Assembly (NCBI RefSeq): GCF_050589825.1
Contig: NZ_JBNGOZ010000003.1
Span: 248,001 to 312,000 of the forward strand
Length of the DNA stretch: 64,000 nt
Source of the DNA: Carboxylicivirga longa
GTDB taxonomy: Bacteria; Bacteroidota; Bacteroidia; Bacteroidales; Marinilabiliaceae
Reading direction: 5' to 3'
How positions within the stretch are numbered: the first letter of the stretch is position 1; the number at the start of each line of letters is the position of its first letter. Made by a program: the position numbers and the translations under genes. Shown piece by piece: positions 16,920 through 25,730 of the stretch. The notes beneath the pieces were generated by a model. It was not told the origin of the DNA and did not search any database. It saw only the letters and a list, made by a program, of their open reading frames with translations.

Positions 16920-17681
16920 ATGAACCACCTCACCTTCACAGAACACGATGCTGTTGGCACTATCACCTTTTCGCGTCCCAAGGCTCTCAACGCCATTAAT
17001 AGCGAAGTACTCAAAGAACTAAATGCCCTCCTGGAAAAATTAGAAGCCAGTGAGCACATTCGTGTGGTTATACTTACCGGCGAAGGCAAAGCCTTTATAG
17101 CTGGTGCCGACATTGCTGAGATGCAAGGGAAGTCGGAACAGGAGGCTAAAACTTTTTCCCGCTTAGGGCATGATGTGATGAACCGCATTGAGCAATCACC
17201 ATTGCCATTTATCGGCGCCCTCAATGGCTTTACTTTGGGAGGCGGCCTTGAAATCGCTTTGTCTTGCAGCTTTCTGTTGGCTGCCGAAACAGCTAAGTTT
17301 AGCGCCCCTGAAGTCAATCTGGGTCTGATTCCGGGCTTTGGCGGTTCACAGCGTTTGGTACGCGCTATTGGGCTGAATAATGCCCGCTATTACTTGTACA
17401 CTGCCAATATGTTTGATGCCACAGACGCCCTGCGAATGGGATTGGTTCAGGCTGTTTATTCCAATGAAGAATTGATGGATAAAGCACTGGAATTGGCAAG
17501 AATGATTGCCACAAAAGGGCCAATGGCGATACAGTCCCTGGCAGCTGTTGTGAATGTTGGATTAGAGAAGGGCTTTGAAGCTGGCTGCTTAAAAGAACAA
17601 CAAGTGTTTGGCTCTTTGTTTGATAACGAAGCGCAGGAAGGGATGACGGCTTTCCTCGAAAAACGCAAACCGCTGTGGTAA
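16920..17681 (+). CDS. Enoyl-CoA hydratase (crotonase family)
   Basis: Hydrates 2-enoyl-CoA (probably crotonyl-CoA) to 3-hydroxyacyl-CoA. The 253-residue length is standard. The oxyanion-hole and catalytic region is complete: IAGADIAEMQ, then GGGLE with Glu111, and APEVNLGLIPGFGGSQRL with Glu131. These correspond to the two catalytic glutamates of rat mitochondrial hydratase (Glu144 and Glu164). It is the first gene of a tight rightward operon with the dehydrogenase 24 bp downstream, which makes it the second step of the same short-chain oxidation pathway. Confidence 0.92.
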   Translation: MNHLTFTEHDAVGTITFSRPKALNAINSEVLKELNALLEKLEASEHIRVVILTGEGKAFIAGADIAEMQGKSEQEAKTFSRLGHDVMNRIEQSPLPFIGALNGFTLGGGLEIALSCSFLLAAETAKFSAPEVNLGLIPGFGGSQRLVRAIGLNNARYYLYTANMFDATDALRMGLVQAVYSNEELMDKALELARMIATKGPMAIQSLAAVVNVGLEKGFEAGCLKEQQVFGSLFDNEAQEGMTAFLEKRKPLW

Positions 17682-17705
17682 AGTAACCCAATTATACTAT
17701 ATACG

Positions 17706-19037
17706 ATGAGTCACCTGGATAGATTTAAAAACATCAGTGTTATTGGTGCAGCCGGTAAAATGGGAAGTGGCATATTGCTTCTTAATGTTTTGCATGCAGC
17801 TAAGTTGATGCACCATGGACCTTACATTGGGCAGACATTTGTAATTAATGCCATTGATCAAAATTTTGAGCGCTTGCAAGGGGTAATGACTTACCTTAAA
17901 GGGCAGCTCCTAAAGTGGGCTGAGAAAAACATTGTGGAACTAAGAAAACTCTTTGCCAATCGGGCTCATCTGATTGATAATAAAGATATCATTGAGGCCT
18001 TTGTGTTCGAAGCGCTGTCAATAGTTAAACCATCCATTAATATGGAGGCGGCCTATCATTCGAGTCTGGTATTTGAAGCCATTATTGAGGATGAGACCAT
18101 TAAGGCATCTGTTTTGAAGCAAATCAATGATAATAATCCGTATGAACCATATTTCCTGACCAACACCAGTGCTATTCCCATTGAGGTGCTGAATCAGAAA
18201 GCGCAGTTGGGTGGACGTATCATCGGCTGTCATTTTTATAATCCGCCGGCGGTACAAAAGCTAATCGAGGTGGTTGAATTGAAAGGCGGGCATCCGGAGT
18301 TGAGTAAAATCGTGGATGGTTTTGCCCGGCACATGGATAAACTCATCGTGCCTTCTTTCGATGTGGCAGGCTTTGTTGGCAATGGCTTCTTTATGCGTGA
18401 AATTTTATTTGCCGAGAAAATGTATAATGATCTGCGAAAGGGACTGGGTGCGCAACAGGCATTACTGATTACGAATAAAGTCAGTCACGAGTTGATGATG
18501 CGCCCCATGGGCATCTTTCAGTTGGTCGACTATGTGGGTATAGATGTCTGTGTGTTGATCATGAACGTGATGAATACTTACCTCGATGAAGAAATTGTCA
18601 GCCCTTTACTAACCAGTCTTTTGGAGAAAGGCGTCAGAGGTGGGCAACACCACGATGGCTCTCAAAAAGCGGGTTTGTTCAGCTACGAGAAAGGCCGCGC
18701 TGTTGAATTGTATGATCTGGATGCCGATAAGTATGTTCCCATTGAAGCACCTGCTTTGGAAGCTGAAAAATATTTGTCAGTACAGACAAAAGTCTATTCC
18801 TGGAATCAGCTGAGTCGCTCGAAATACCGGGAGCAACATCTGAAAGAAACCTTTGAGAACCTGGCTCAGGAGGATAGTCGTGGAACCCAACTCCTGAAAA
18901 CCTACATGACAGCCATGAAAGCCTTAGGTCTTCAACTAAAGGAGGATGGTGTCACCGCATCCACTGATTATGTCAATGCCGTGATGATGAATGGATTCTA
19001 TCACTTGTACGGACCCGTTAACGATTATAATTTCTAA
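17706..19037 (+). CDS. 3-hydroxyacyl-CoA dehydrogenase family protein, long form
   Basis: NAD-dependent oxidation of 3-hydroxyacyl-CoA to 3-ketoacyl-CoA. Rossmann motif GAAGKMG at residues 14-20 and the catalytic His region GCHFYNPP near residue 178 identify the family. GFVGNGFFMREI and MRPMGIFQLVDYVGIDV mark the C-terminal dimerisation domain. At 443 residues it is much longer than typical bacterial Hbd (about 285): there is extra sequence between the glycine-rich loop and the catalytic His, and a C-terminal extension of about 100 residues. The chain is unbroken. It ends 3 bp before the thiolase ATG, so translation is probably coupled. Confidence 0.87.
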   Translation: MSHLDRFKNISVIGAAGKMGSGILLLNVLHAAKLMHHGPYIGQTFVINAIDQNFERLQGVMTYLKGQLLKWAEKNIVELRKLFANRAHLIDNKDIIEAFVFEALSIVKPSINMEAAYHSSLVFEAIIEDETIKASVLKQINDNNPYEPYFLTNTSAIPIEVLNQKAQLGGRIIGCHFYNPPAVQKLIEVVELKGGHPELSKIVDGFARHMDKLIVPSFDVAGFVGNGFFMREILFAEKMYNDLRKGLGAQQALLITNKVSHELMMRPMGIFQLVDYVGIDVCVLIMNVMNTYLDEEIVSPLLTSLLEKGVRGGQHHDGSQKAGLFSYEKGRAVELYDLDADKYVPIEAPALEAEKYLSVQTKVYSWNQLSRSKYREQHLKETFENLAQEDSRGTQLLKTYMTAMKALGLQLKEDGVTASTDYVNAVMMNGFYHLYGPVNDYNF

Positions 19038-19040
19038 GCC

Positions 19041-20276
19041 ATGCAAAAACGTGTTTTTTTAGTAGCCGGATATAATACGGTATCGCTCGGGAGCGGACGT
19101 TCGGAGTTCAATCCAAAAAAAGAAAACCCGGGACTGGCGCATTACATACAGGAAGCCGGGCGTAAGGTATTGGAGCGCATTAATGGGGCAGAACAGGTGG
19201 ATGAAAGCGTTATCGGTAACTTCATTGCTTCTCGGTTCAATAACCAGGCGCACCTGGCGGCTTTTATTCCTTCTATCGATGAAAAACTGAAATACAAACC
19301 CGCTGTAAGGGTCGAAGGGGCCTGTGCTTCGGGCGGACTGGCGGTGATGACTGGCGTGAAGTCTATCCTGGCTGGCACGGCAGAGGTGGTGCTGGTGCTT
19401 GGTGTGGAAGTTCAGAATACCGTGAAGGCCATGTATGGTGCCGATTTTTTGGCTCAGGCCGATTATTATCCGAAACGAAAAGACGGGCATGCCTATTTTT
19501 TCCCTGGCAAATTCAGCGATCGCGCCGGAGCTTATGCTGCTGCCTATGGCGAAGCCTATATGCGAAAAGGACTGGCGCAATGGTATGTTAACTGTGTAGA
19601 GAATGCGCGTTTGTGTGAAACAGCACAGGAATACGAAAATAGAAACGAAAATTTAATGGAGATGGGCTTGTTGCCCCCTGATGGTAGTCGTTTTGTGGAT
19701 CATCTTAATTACACCGACTGCTCTAAAGTATCGGATGGGGCTTCGGCCCTCGTTCTTGTGTCGGAAGAAGGATTGAAGCGAACCGGCCTACCACTAAATG
19801 AAGCCATTGAGCTGGTGGGTTTTGCTCAGGTTGAGGATAACATCATGGAAGAGCCGGCTGATCCTTTGGAATTAAGCACTACCAAAGCGGCTGTTAACAG
19901 AGCGTTAAGCATGGCTGGCATCGGAAATGAACAGCTGGCAACGGTGGAAACGCACGATTGCTTTACCATTGCCGGCGTATTGGCAACAGAGGCCATTGGT
20001 TTTGCAGCCAAGGGGCAAGGAGCAGCCTATGTGGCCGAAGGCAACACGGCGCGTAATGGCACTATCTCTTTTAATACCACAGGCGGACTAATTGCCTGGG
20101 GACATCCAACCGGAGCTACCGGCGTGCATCAGGTGGTCACTATCTGGCAGCAACTCACCGGTCAGGCTGGTCAGGCTCAAATCAGTGTTCCGGCTAATAA
20201 GCCTTACGGGCTGACGGTGAATATGGGCGGTAATGATAAAACGGTGGTCAGCATGGTGTTTAAGCAATGTAAATAG
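19041..20276 (+). CDS. Thiolase family protein (SCP-x-like acetyl-CoA acyltransferase)
   Basis: Last step of the cycle: cleavage of 3-ketoacyl-CoA with CoA. The nucleophile is Cys95 in VEGACASGG. The later motifs are ETHDCFTIAG and GGLIAWGHPTGATG, which carries the catalytic His. The usual second cysteine of biosynthetic thiolases (CxG near the C-terminus) is replaced by NMGGNDKT. This combination fits the SCP-x-like branch, where HDCF supplies the alternative residues. Length of 411 is normal. Because the enzyme belongs to a less-studied branch, chain-length preference is uncertain, although the operon points to short acyl chains. Confidence 0.87.
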   Translation: MQKRVFLVAGYNTVSLGSGRSEFNPKKENPGLAHYIQEAGRKVLERINGAEQVDESVIGNFIASRFNNQAHLAAFIPSIDEKLKYKPAVRVEGACASGGLAVMTGVKSILAGTAEVVLVLGVEVQNTVKAMYGADFLAQADYYPKRKDGHAYFFPGKFSDRAGAYAAAYGEAYMRKGLAQWYVNCVENARLCETAQEYENRNENLMEMGLLPPDGSRFVDHLNYTDCSKVSDGASALVLVSEEGLKRTGLPLNEAIELVGFAQVEDNIMEEPADPLELSTTKAAVNRALSMAGIGNEQLATVETHDCFTIAGVLATEAIGFAAKGQGAAYVAEGNTARNGTISFNTTGGLIAWGHPTGATGVHQVVTIWQQLTGQAGQAQISVPANKPYGLTVNMGGNDKTVVSMVFKQCK

Positions 20277-20306
20277 AATGCTCCCTAAACAAATAACTAT
20301 AGACAG

Positions 20307-21455
20307 ATGAATTTCCAATTAACAGAAGAGCAAATAATGATTCAGCAGGCTGCCCGCAATTATGCGCAGCGTGAGCTGATACAGGATGTGATTGAGCGGG
20401 ATGAGAAAGCCATTTATCCCACCGAACACATTCGTAACCTGGCCGAACTGGGTTTTCTGGGCATGCTGGTTGATCCTAAATATGATGGTGGCGGCATGGA
20501 TACGGTGTCCTATGTCTTGGCCATGGAAGAGTTTTCGAAGGTCGATTCCTCAATTGGGGTAATAATATCGGTTAATAACTCGCTGGTGTGTTACGGGTTG
20601 GAAAAGTACGGCACCGAAGCCCAGAAAGAGAAATACCTCAAACCGCTGGCCCGTGGTGAAATAACAGGTGCCTTCCTGCTGTCTGAGCCGGGTGCCGGTT
20701 CCGATGCGACCTCGCAGCAGACCAAAGCCACTGATATGGGCGATCATTACCTGGTGAATGGCGTTAAAAACTGGATCACCAATGGTAACACGGCTTCGGT
20801 CTATCTGCTGATGGCACAAACCGATCCGGGCAAAGGGCATCATGGGATCAATGCGCTGATAGTGGATCGGCACGCCGAAGGCATTACGCTGGGGCCACAT
20901 GAAAACAAAATGGGGATGCGCAGTTCAGATACGCATTCGGTGCAGTTTACCGATGTGAAAGTACCCAAAGCTAACCGTATTGGTGAAGATGGCTTCGGCT
21001 TTAAGTTCGCCATGAAAACGTTGGAAGGCGGGCGGATAGGTATTGCATCGCAGGCTTTGGGGATTGCTTCAGGGGCTTACGAGTTGGCGCGTAAATATGC
21101 CATGGAACGAAAAACTTTCGGCAAGCCGATTATCAGGCACCAGGCCATTGCCTTTAAGCTGGCCGATATGGCCACCGAAATAGAAGCCGCCCGGTTTCTC
21201 TGTCTGAAAGCCGCCTGGCTCAAAGATCAGGGACAGCCTTACGGCATTGCCAGTGCCATGGCCAAACAGTATGCGGCCGATATGGCCATGCGCGTCACTA
21301 CCGAAGCCGTGCAGATTCATGGTGGATACGGCTATGTAAAAGAGTACCATGTGGAGCGGTTGATGCGCGATGCCAAGCTGACGCAGATCTATGAGGGCAC
21401 TTCCGAGATCCAAAAGATCGTCGTATCCCGGGCCATTGAAAGTGGCGATATTTAA
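20307..21455 (+). CDS. Short-chain acyl-CoA dehydrogenase (butyryl-CoA dehydrogenase type)
   Basis: FAD enzyme for the first step, acyl-CoA to 2-enoyl-CoA, passing electrons to EtfAB. The 382-residue protein has all family hallmarks: FLLSEPGAGSDA for FAD and substrate contact, WITNG, the ERKTFGKPI helix, VQIHGGYGY, and the catalytic base Glu363 in QIYEGTSEIQ, which is the position used by short- and medium-chain enzymes. It lies directly before etfB and etfA, its electron acceptors. Butyryl-CoA is the likely substrate given the operon; branched-chain acyl-CoA is an alternative. Confidence 0.92.
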   Translation: MNFQLTEEQIMIQQAARNYAQRELIQDVIERDEKAIYPTEHIRNLAELGFLGMLVDPKYDGGGMDTVSYVLAMEEFSKVDSSIGVIISVNNSLVCYGLEKYGTEAQKEKYLKPLARGEITGAFLLSEPGAGSDATSQQTKATDMGDHYLVNGVKNWITNGNTASVYLLMAQTDPGKGHHGINALIVDRHAEGITLGPHENKMGMRSSDTHSVQFTDVKVPKANRIGEDGFGFKFAMKTLEGGRIGIASQALGIASGAYELARKYAMERKTFGKPIIRHQAIAFKLADMATEIEAARFLCLKAAWLKDQGQPYGIASAMAKQYAADMAMRVTTEAVQIHGGYGYVKEYHVERLMRDAKLTQIYEGTSEIQKIVVSRAIESGDI

Positions 21456-21473
21456 TTAACTAAAACAAGAACC

Positions 21474-22217
21474 ATGAGAGTATTCGTTTGCATGAGTTAT
21501 GTACCTGATACCACCACCAAAATACGTTTTAAGGAAGCTAATACCCAGTTGGATGATGCAAGCATCCAGTGGGTAATTAATCCATGGGACGAGTTGGCCT
21601 TAACGCGTGCTGTTGAACTGAAGTACGACGCCGCATCGCCTGTGGATGAGGTGGAGATAGTAATGGTTGGTGGGGTGCGCTGCGAACCCATCCTTCGCAA
21701 AGGATTGGCTATTGGCGCTGATAAAGCCACCCGAATTGATGTGGAACCGCTGGATGCCTTTCAGACAGCCACTCAGCTGGCAACCTATCTACAAGGAAAA
21801 GATTGTGGGTTTATTGTTTGCGGCATTGAGTCGGGCGATTACAACGAGGCGGCCGTGGGCGGTATGCTGGCCGAACTGTTGGATTATGCTTCGGTGTCTT
21901 CGGTATCTTCTGTTCAGTTTGATGGGGACGCACCAGTTTACCAGCGTGATGTGGCCAATGGCAAAGAGCAGGTAAAAGTGGATGGACCGGCCGTTTTGAT
22001 TGTGCAAAAAGGCTTCGCCCGTGTGCCTAAGATACCCAATATGCGTGGGATCATGACGGCCCGAAGCAAGCCATTGGATGTGATTCCAGCCATAGAAGTT
22101 GAGCCTCTGGTGGAGTTTGTTGAGTATGCTGCTCCGCCAGCCAAAGGCCGGGTGAAGATGCTTAACACGCCGGAAGAGTTAGTGCGAAGCCTGAGTGACG
22201 AGGCAAAACTCCTCTAA
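21474..22217 (+). CDS. etfB: Electron transfer flavoprotein, beta subunit
   Basis: Soluble subunit that binds AMP, or a second FAD in bifurcating forms. The 247-residue chain opens with MRVFVCMSYVPDTTTKIRF, then WVINPWDELALTRAVEL, and carries the family segment ESGDYNEAAVGGMLAELL near residues 118-135. It starts 18 bp after the acyl-CoA dehydrogenase gene and precedes etfA by 61 bp. Whether this ETF is bifurcating cannot be decided by eye; the downstream quinone-reductase genes favour a plain electron carrier. Confidence 0.93.
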   Translation: MRVFVCMSYVPDTTTKIRFKEANTQLDDASIQWVINPWDELALTRAVELKYDAASPVDEVEIVMVGGVRCEPILRKGLAIGADKATRIDVEPLDAFQTATQLATYLQGKDCGFIVCGIESGDYNEAAVGGMLAELLDYASVSSVSSVQFDGDAPVYQRDVANGKEQVKVDGPAVLIVQKGFARVPKIPNMRGIMTARSKPLDVIPAIEVEPLVEFVEYAAPPAKGRVKMLNTPEELVRSLSDEAKLL

Positions 22218-22278
22218 CACACTTAAAAATATATCGCCAGAATCAATCACACCATTATTAACATCTTAAATCAGGACT

Positions 22279-23256
22279 ATGTCGATACTCGTATATATCA
22301 GAAATGTTGGGGGACAGCTAAAAAAGCAGAGCCTTGAACTAAGCGCTTATGCCAAAGCGATGGCTGATGCCTTGAACCTTGACGTGACAGGTTTGGTAAT
22401 TGGTACCATGGCCGATGGTGAATTGAAAAAATTAGGTAACTATGGCATGAGCCGTGTGCTTAAAGTAGATGATGAGCAATACAATCAACGGGTGAACCGC
22501 GTTTATACGCGTATTGTGGAGCAGGCAGTGAATAAAACGGATGCCAAATACATTCTGTTTCCCGATAATGCGCAGGGAAAAGCCATTGCACCTCGCCTGT
22601 CAGTGCGCTTAAGAGCCGGTTTTATTCCACAGGTATTGGATTTGCCTTCATCGTTTGAACCATTCACCGTTAAGAAGCGAGCCTTTACAGGCAAGGCCAT
22701 TGCAACGGTAACAGCCCATACCGAACGCGTTATTCTGACGCCCATGCTCAATAGTTTTGGCTTACCGGAAAATGCCCAGGACCTGGAGATACAAAGCTTC
22801 GAACCACATATTGAAGAGCCTGACTCACGATTGGAATTGGTTGGCAAACAGTTGAGTGAGGAAGGGGTGCAGCTGGCAGATGCCGATATTGTTGTAAGTG
22901 GCGGACGGGGCATGCGCTCGTCTGAGAATTTTGCCATGCTGGAGGAACTGGCTGCCACGCTGGGAGCCGCAACGGCTTGTAGTCGACCCGTGGCCGATGA
23001 TGGCTGGCGGCCGGCCGATGAACACGTGGGACAAACAGGTAAGATTATTGCCCCGAACATCTATTTTGCCATTGGCATATCCGGTGCTATTCAGCATGTG
23101 GCCGGGGTGAGTGGCGCCAAGTGCATTGTGGGCATTAACTCCGACCCCGAAGCGCCCATTTTTGAGGTGGCCGACTACGGCCTGGTGGGCGATGCTTTTC
23201 AGATTGTTCCGGAGCTAAATGAGGTGTTCAGGAAGCATATGCACGAGAAAAAGTAA
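22279..23256 (+). CDS. etfA: Electron transfer flavoprotein, alpha subunit
   Basis: Carries the FAD that takes electrons from the acyl-CoA dehydrogenase. At 325 residues it is standard. The C-terminal FAD domain is clear: VVSGGRGMRSSENF, VGQTGKIIAPNIY, GISGAIQHVAGV and PIFEVADYGLVGD. The arrangement acyl-CoA dehydrogenase, etfB, etfA is the common one in short-chain acyl-CoA oxidation clusters. No fixC/fixX-type ETF:ubiquinone oxidoreductase follows; instead the next genes are Fe-S subunits. Confidence 0.94.
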   Translation: MSILVYIRNVGGQLKKQSLELSAYAKAMADALNLDVTGLVIGTMADGELKKLGNYGMSRVLKVDDEQYNQRVNRVYTRIVEQAVNKTDAKYILFPDNAQGKAIAPRLSVRLRAGFIPQVLDLPSSFEPFTVKKRAFTGKAIATVTAHTERVILTPMLNSFGLPENAQDLEIQSFEPHIEEPDSRLELVGKQLSEEGVQLADADIVVSGGRGMRSSENFAMLEELAATLGAATACSRPVADDGWRPADEHVGQTGKIIAPNIYFAIGISGAIQHVAGVSGAKCIVGINSDPEAPIFEVADYGLVGDAFQIVPELNEVFRKHMHEKK

Positions 23257-23479
23257 ACTTCTGCCTTCTACCCTCTGTCTACCAACTATCAAACTAATAA
23301 TATATGAAACGACCATATAAATTTGATTATCCATATTGACACACAGGCGGATGATCTAATCTTTTGGGAGTTCCATCTGACCATTGAAAAATAAATTTGA
23401 ACAGATGAAAACAAGTCTGAAATACTCATATCTCAATATAAAACTACTGGCTACTGCCTAAAAACTATTTAACTTATTT
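23257..23479. other. 223-bp spacer between etfA and the Fe-S membrane subunit
   Basis: The only long gap inside an otherwise tight operon. It holds two tiny frames, 23304-23339 (11 codons) and 23405-23461 (18 codons, starting MKTSLKYSY), neither supported as genes. I see no terminator. An internal promoter or processing site is possible. Confidence 0.4.
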
Positions 23480-24736
23480 ATGAATCAACTTGTTTTTACC
23501 ATACTACTCATTGCCGCCATGGCGGTTTTGCTACGTTCATTCTGGCAGATACGCGCAAATTTTGCCCGAACCCGGGAGGTGGCGTTCGACGGACAGGTGA
23601 TGAAACGCCTGCGCTTAACCGCAACAGTCGCTTTGGGACAAACTAAGATTCTGCGCAAGCCCTTCATCGGCCTGATGCATGCCCTCGTGTTCTGGGGTTT
23701 TATCGTGATTACCATCGGAAGCCTTGAGATGGTGATTGATGGGGTGTCAGGCTGGCATCGCTCATTGAGCATTCTGGGGCCTTTCTATACTTTGATTGCT
23801 GCCAGCGGCGATATTTTTGCCTATGTGGTGCTGGCCGGCATTGTTCTGTTTCTGGCGCGTCGCCTGTTGATGCATATCCGGCGGTTCGATGGAGTTGAGC
23901 TGACCAAAGCCAATAAAACGGATGCCGCCATTGCCTTGGGTTTTATCATGCTACTGATGCTGTCGTTGATTGGACTCAATATGACCGATCTGTATCTGCA
24001 TGGTGATGCCTTGCCGGGTGCCTATCCAATATCGGCCTGGTTATTGCCCTATTTCGATTTATCAACAGTTAATGCTGAAGTGATGTATAAGTTTTATTGG
24101 TGGTCGCACATTTTGCTCATCTTTATTTTTGCCAACTACCTGCCTTACTCCAAGCATTTTCATGTGTTCATGTCCTTGCCCAATGTGTTTTTTAGTAACC
24201 TGAATCCGTTGACCTATCTGCCTTCGATGCCTGAAGTACAAAAAGAGGTGGCGCTGATGCTGAGTGGTAATGCTTCTGATGCAACACCACCGGAACAAGC
24301 CCAGCGTTTTGGCGTGAAGGATGTGGAGGACATCACCTGGAAAAACTATATGGATGCATTGACATGTACCCAATGTGGGCGTTGTACGGAGGTGTGCCCG
24401 GCCAATATTACAGGTAAACTATTATCGCCACGAAAAATCTTTGTTGATATTCGGGCCCGGATGGACGATAAAAGTAAGAATGGCTCGGGTAAATTCCTGT
24501 TGGGCGATTATATCTCTAAGGAAGAGCTATGGGCCTGTACCACCTGTAATGCCTGCGCCCAGGAATGCCCTTTAAATATCAGTCATCCGAACCTGATAAT
24601 GGATATGCGCCGTTACCTGGTGTTGGAAGAGGGCGCTGCCCCGGATGAACTTAATGCCATGTTTGCCAATATCGAAAACAACGGGGCTCCCTGGAAGTAT
24701 TCGGCCGAAGACCGCTTGAAATGGACAGAGGCCTAA
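23480..24736 (+). CDS. Membrane Fe-S protein with NarI-like cytochrome b domain (HdrC-like part of an ETF:menaquinone oxidoreductase)
   Basis: A 418-residue fusion. The N-terminal ~240 residues contain five hydrophobic helices with histidines suited to haem b (LMHALVFWGF in helix 2; the SHILLIF and SKHFHVFM histidines in and after helix 5), like the NarI/HdrE gamma subunit. Then come two [4Fe-4S] motifs, CTQCGRCTEVCP near 296-306 and CTTCNACAQECP near 352-362. Together with the CCG protein encoded next, this matches the domain set of membrane ETF:(methyl)menaquinone oxidoreductase known from syntrophic fatty-acid oxidisers, where these parts are in one chain. Role inferred: passing electrons from reduced ETF to the menaquinone pool. 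Confidence 0.82.
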   Translation: MNQLVFTILLIAAMAVLLRSFWQIRANFARTREVAFDGQVMKRLRLTATVALGQTKILRKPFIGLMHALVFWGFIVITIGSLEMVIDGVSGWHRSLSILGPFYTLIAASGDIFAYVVLAGIVLFLARRLLMHIRRFDGVELTKANKTDAAIALGFIMLLMLSLIGLNMTDLYLHGDALPGAYPISAWLLPYFDLSTVNAEVMYKFYWWSHILLIFIFANYLPYSKHFHVFMSLPNVFFSNLNPLTYLPSMPEVQKEVALMLSGNASDATPPEQAQRFGVKDVEDITWKNYMDALTCTQCGRCTEVCPANITGKLLSPRKIFVDIRARMDDKSKNGSGKFLLGDYISKEELWACTTCNACAQECPLNISHPNLIMDMRRYLVLEEGAAPDELNAMFANIENNGAPWKYSAEDRLKWTEA

Positions 24737-24762
24737 AGCATTTTTAATCGTAAATCACACGC

Positions 24763-25551
24763 ATGACGAAGATAGATGTGCCAATAATGGCAGAAGTAAG
24801 TGCACAAGGGCATCAGCCGGAATACCTGTTTTGGGTGGGCTGTGCCGGTGCCTTTGATAAACGTTACCAGAAGGTGACGCGCGCCTTTGCGCAAATACTC
24901 AATGCGGCAAAGGTGGATTATGCCGTTTTAGGCACTGAAGAAACCTGTACGGGCGATCCGGCTAAACGGGCTGGTAACGAAATGTTGTTTCAGATGCAAG
25001 CCATGCAGGTCATCGAAACGCTTAATGGCTATGGCGTGAAGAAGGTCATTTGCATCTGTCCGCACTGTTTCAACATCCTCAAAAACGAATACCCCGAACT
25101 GGGGGGCGACTATGAAGTCATCCATTATTCAGCGTTTATTAACCAGCTGGTCGACAGTGGTCAGATTCTGGTTAATCAGGAAGGCTTGAAGAATAAACGT
25201 ATTACCTATCACGATCCCTGTTACCTCGGACGCGGAAATGGTATTTACGAAGCGCCTCGTAAGGTGATTAGCCAGTTTAAAATTGATTACCGGGAGATGA
25301 AACGCGCTAAGAGTTTCTCGCTTTGTTGCGGGGCTGGCGGGGCGCAAATGTTTAAGGAAGCGGAAAAGGGGCATAAAGAAGTATATGAAGAACGTACGGC
25401 CGATGTGTTGGCAACCGGGGCGAATATCGTGGCTACTGCCTGTCCGTTTTGCATGACCATGCTAAGTGATGGGATTAAATTTGCTAATAAGGAAGCGGAA
25501 GTAACTAATATGGATATTGCAGAGCTCATTGCTCAAAACCTAGTGGATTAA
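24763..25551 (+). CDS. CCG-domain Fe-S protein (HdrB-like partner of the ETF:menaquinone oxidoreductase)
   Basis: A 262-residue soluble protein with two cysteine-rich CCG domains as in heterodisulfide reductase HdrB/HdrD. First half: WVGCAGAFD, EETCTGDP and ICPHCFNIL. Second half: HDPCYLGRGNGIY, SLCCGAGGAQMF and ACPFCMTML. Such domains bind non-cubane [4Fe-4S] clusters. It starts 27 bp after the membrane Fe-S gene and ends the operon. A dispersed hairpin element lies downstream. The pair probably forms a complex at the cytoplasmic face that accepts electrons from EtfAB (inference from order and domains). Confidence 0.85.
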   Translation: MTKIDVPIMAEVSAQGHQPEYLFWVGCAGAFDKRYQKVTRAFAQILNAAKVDYAVLGTEETCTGDPAKRAGNEMLFQMQAMQVIETLNGYGVKKVICICPHCFNILKNEYPELGGDYEVIHYSAFINQLVDSGQILVNQEGLKNKRITYHDPCYLGRGNGIYEAPRKVISQFKIDYREMKRAKSFSLCCGAGGAQMFKEAEKGHKEVYEERTADVLATGANIVATACPFCMTMLSDGIKFANKEAEVTNMDIAELIAQNLVD

Positions 25552-25595
25552 AACAGGATGTGACTATAATAAGCCATCGGGAACTAGTAGTAAGT

Positions 25596-25676
25596 TCCAT
25601 TTTAATTAAGTATTTAGGGGATGGCTCTCTTGCGTAAGATGCTTATAAAGAACCGTTCCCTAAAACTTATTGAATG
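25596..25676. repeat. Dispersed ~80-bp hairpin element, copy A
   Basis: Lies between the convergent Fe-S and thioredoxin genes. Arms TTTAGGGGATGGCTCT (25613-25628) and AGAACCGTTCCCTAAA (25649-25664) pair over 16 positions with two G-U pairs and one mismatch. Flanks TCCATTTTAATTAAG and ACTTATTGAATGC are shared with the copies at 37293 and 54572. It may act as a two-way terminator. Confidence 0.75.
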
Positions 25677-25730
25677 CTCTGCTAGCGCATATTACCCCAG
25701 GCTGTCGCCTGAGGTAAATGTGCTGCATTA

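Noticed and set aside
20277..20306. A further partial copy of the dispersed hairpin element (GCTCCCTAAAC)
   Set aside because: Only about ten bases match and neither the second arm nor the flanks are present.
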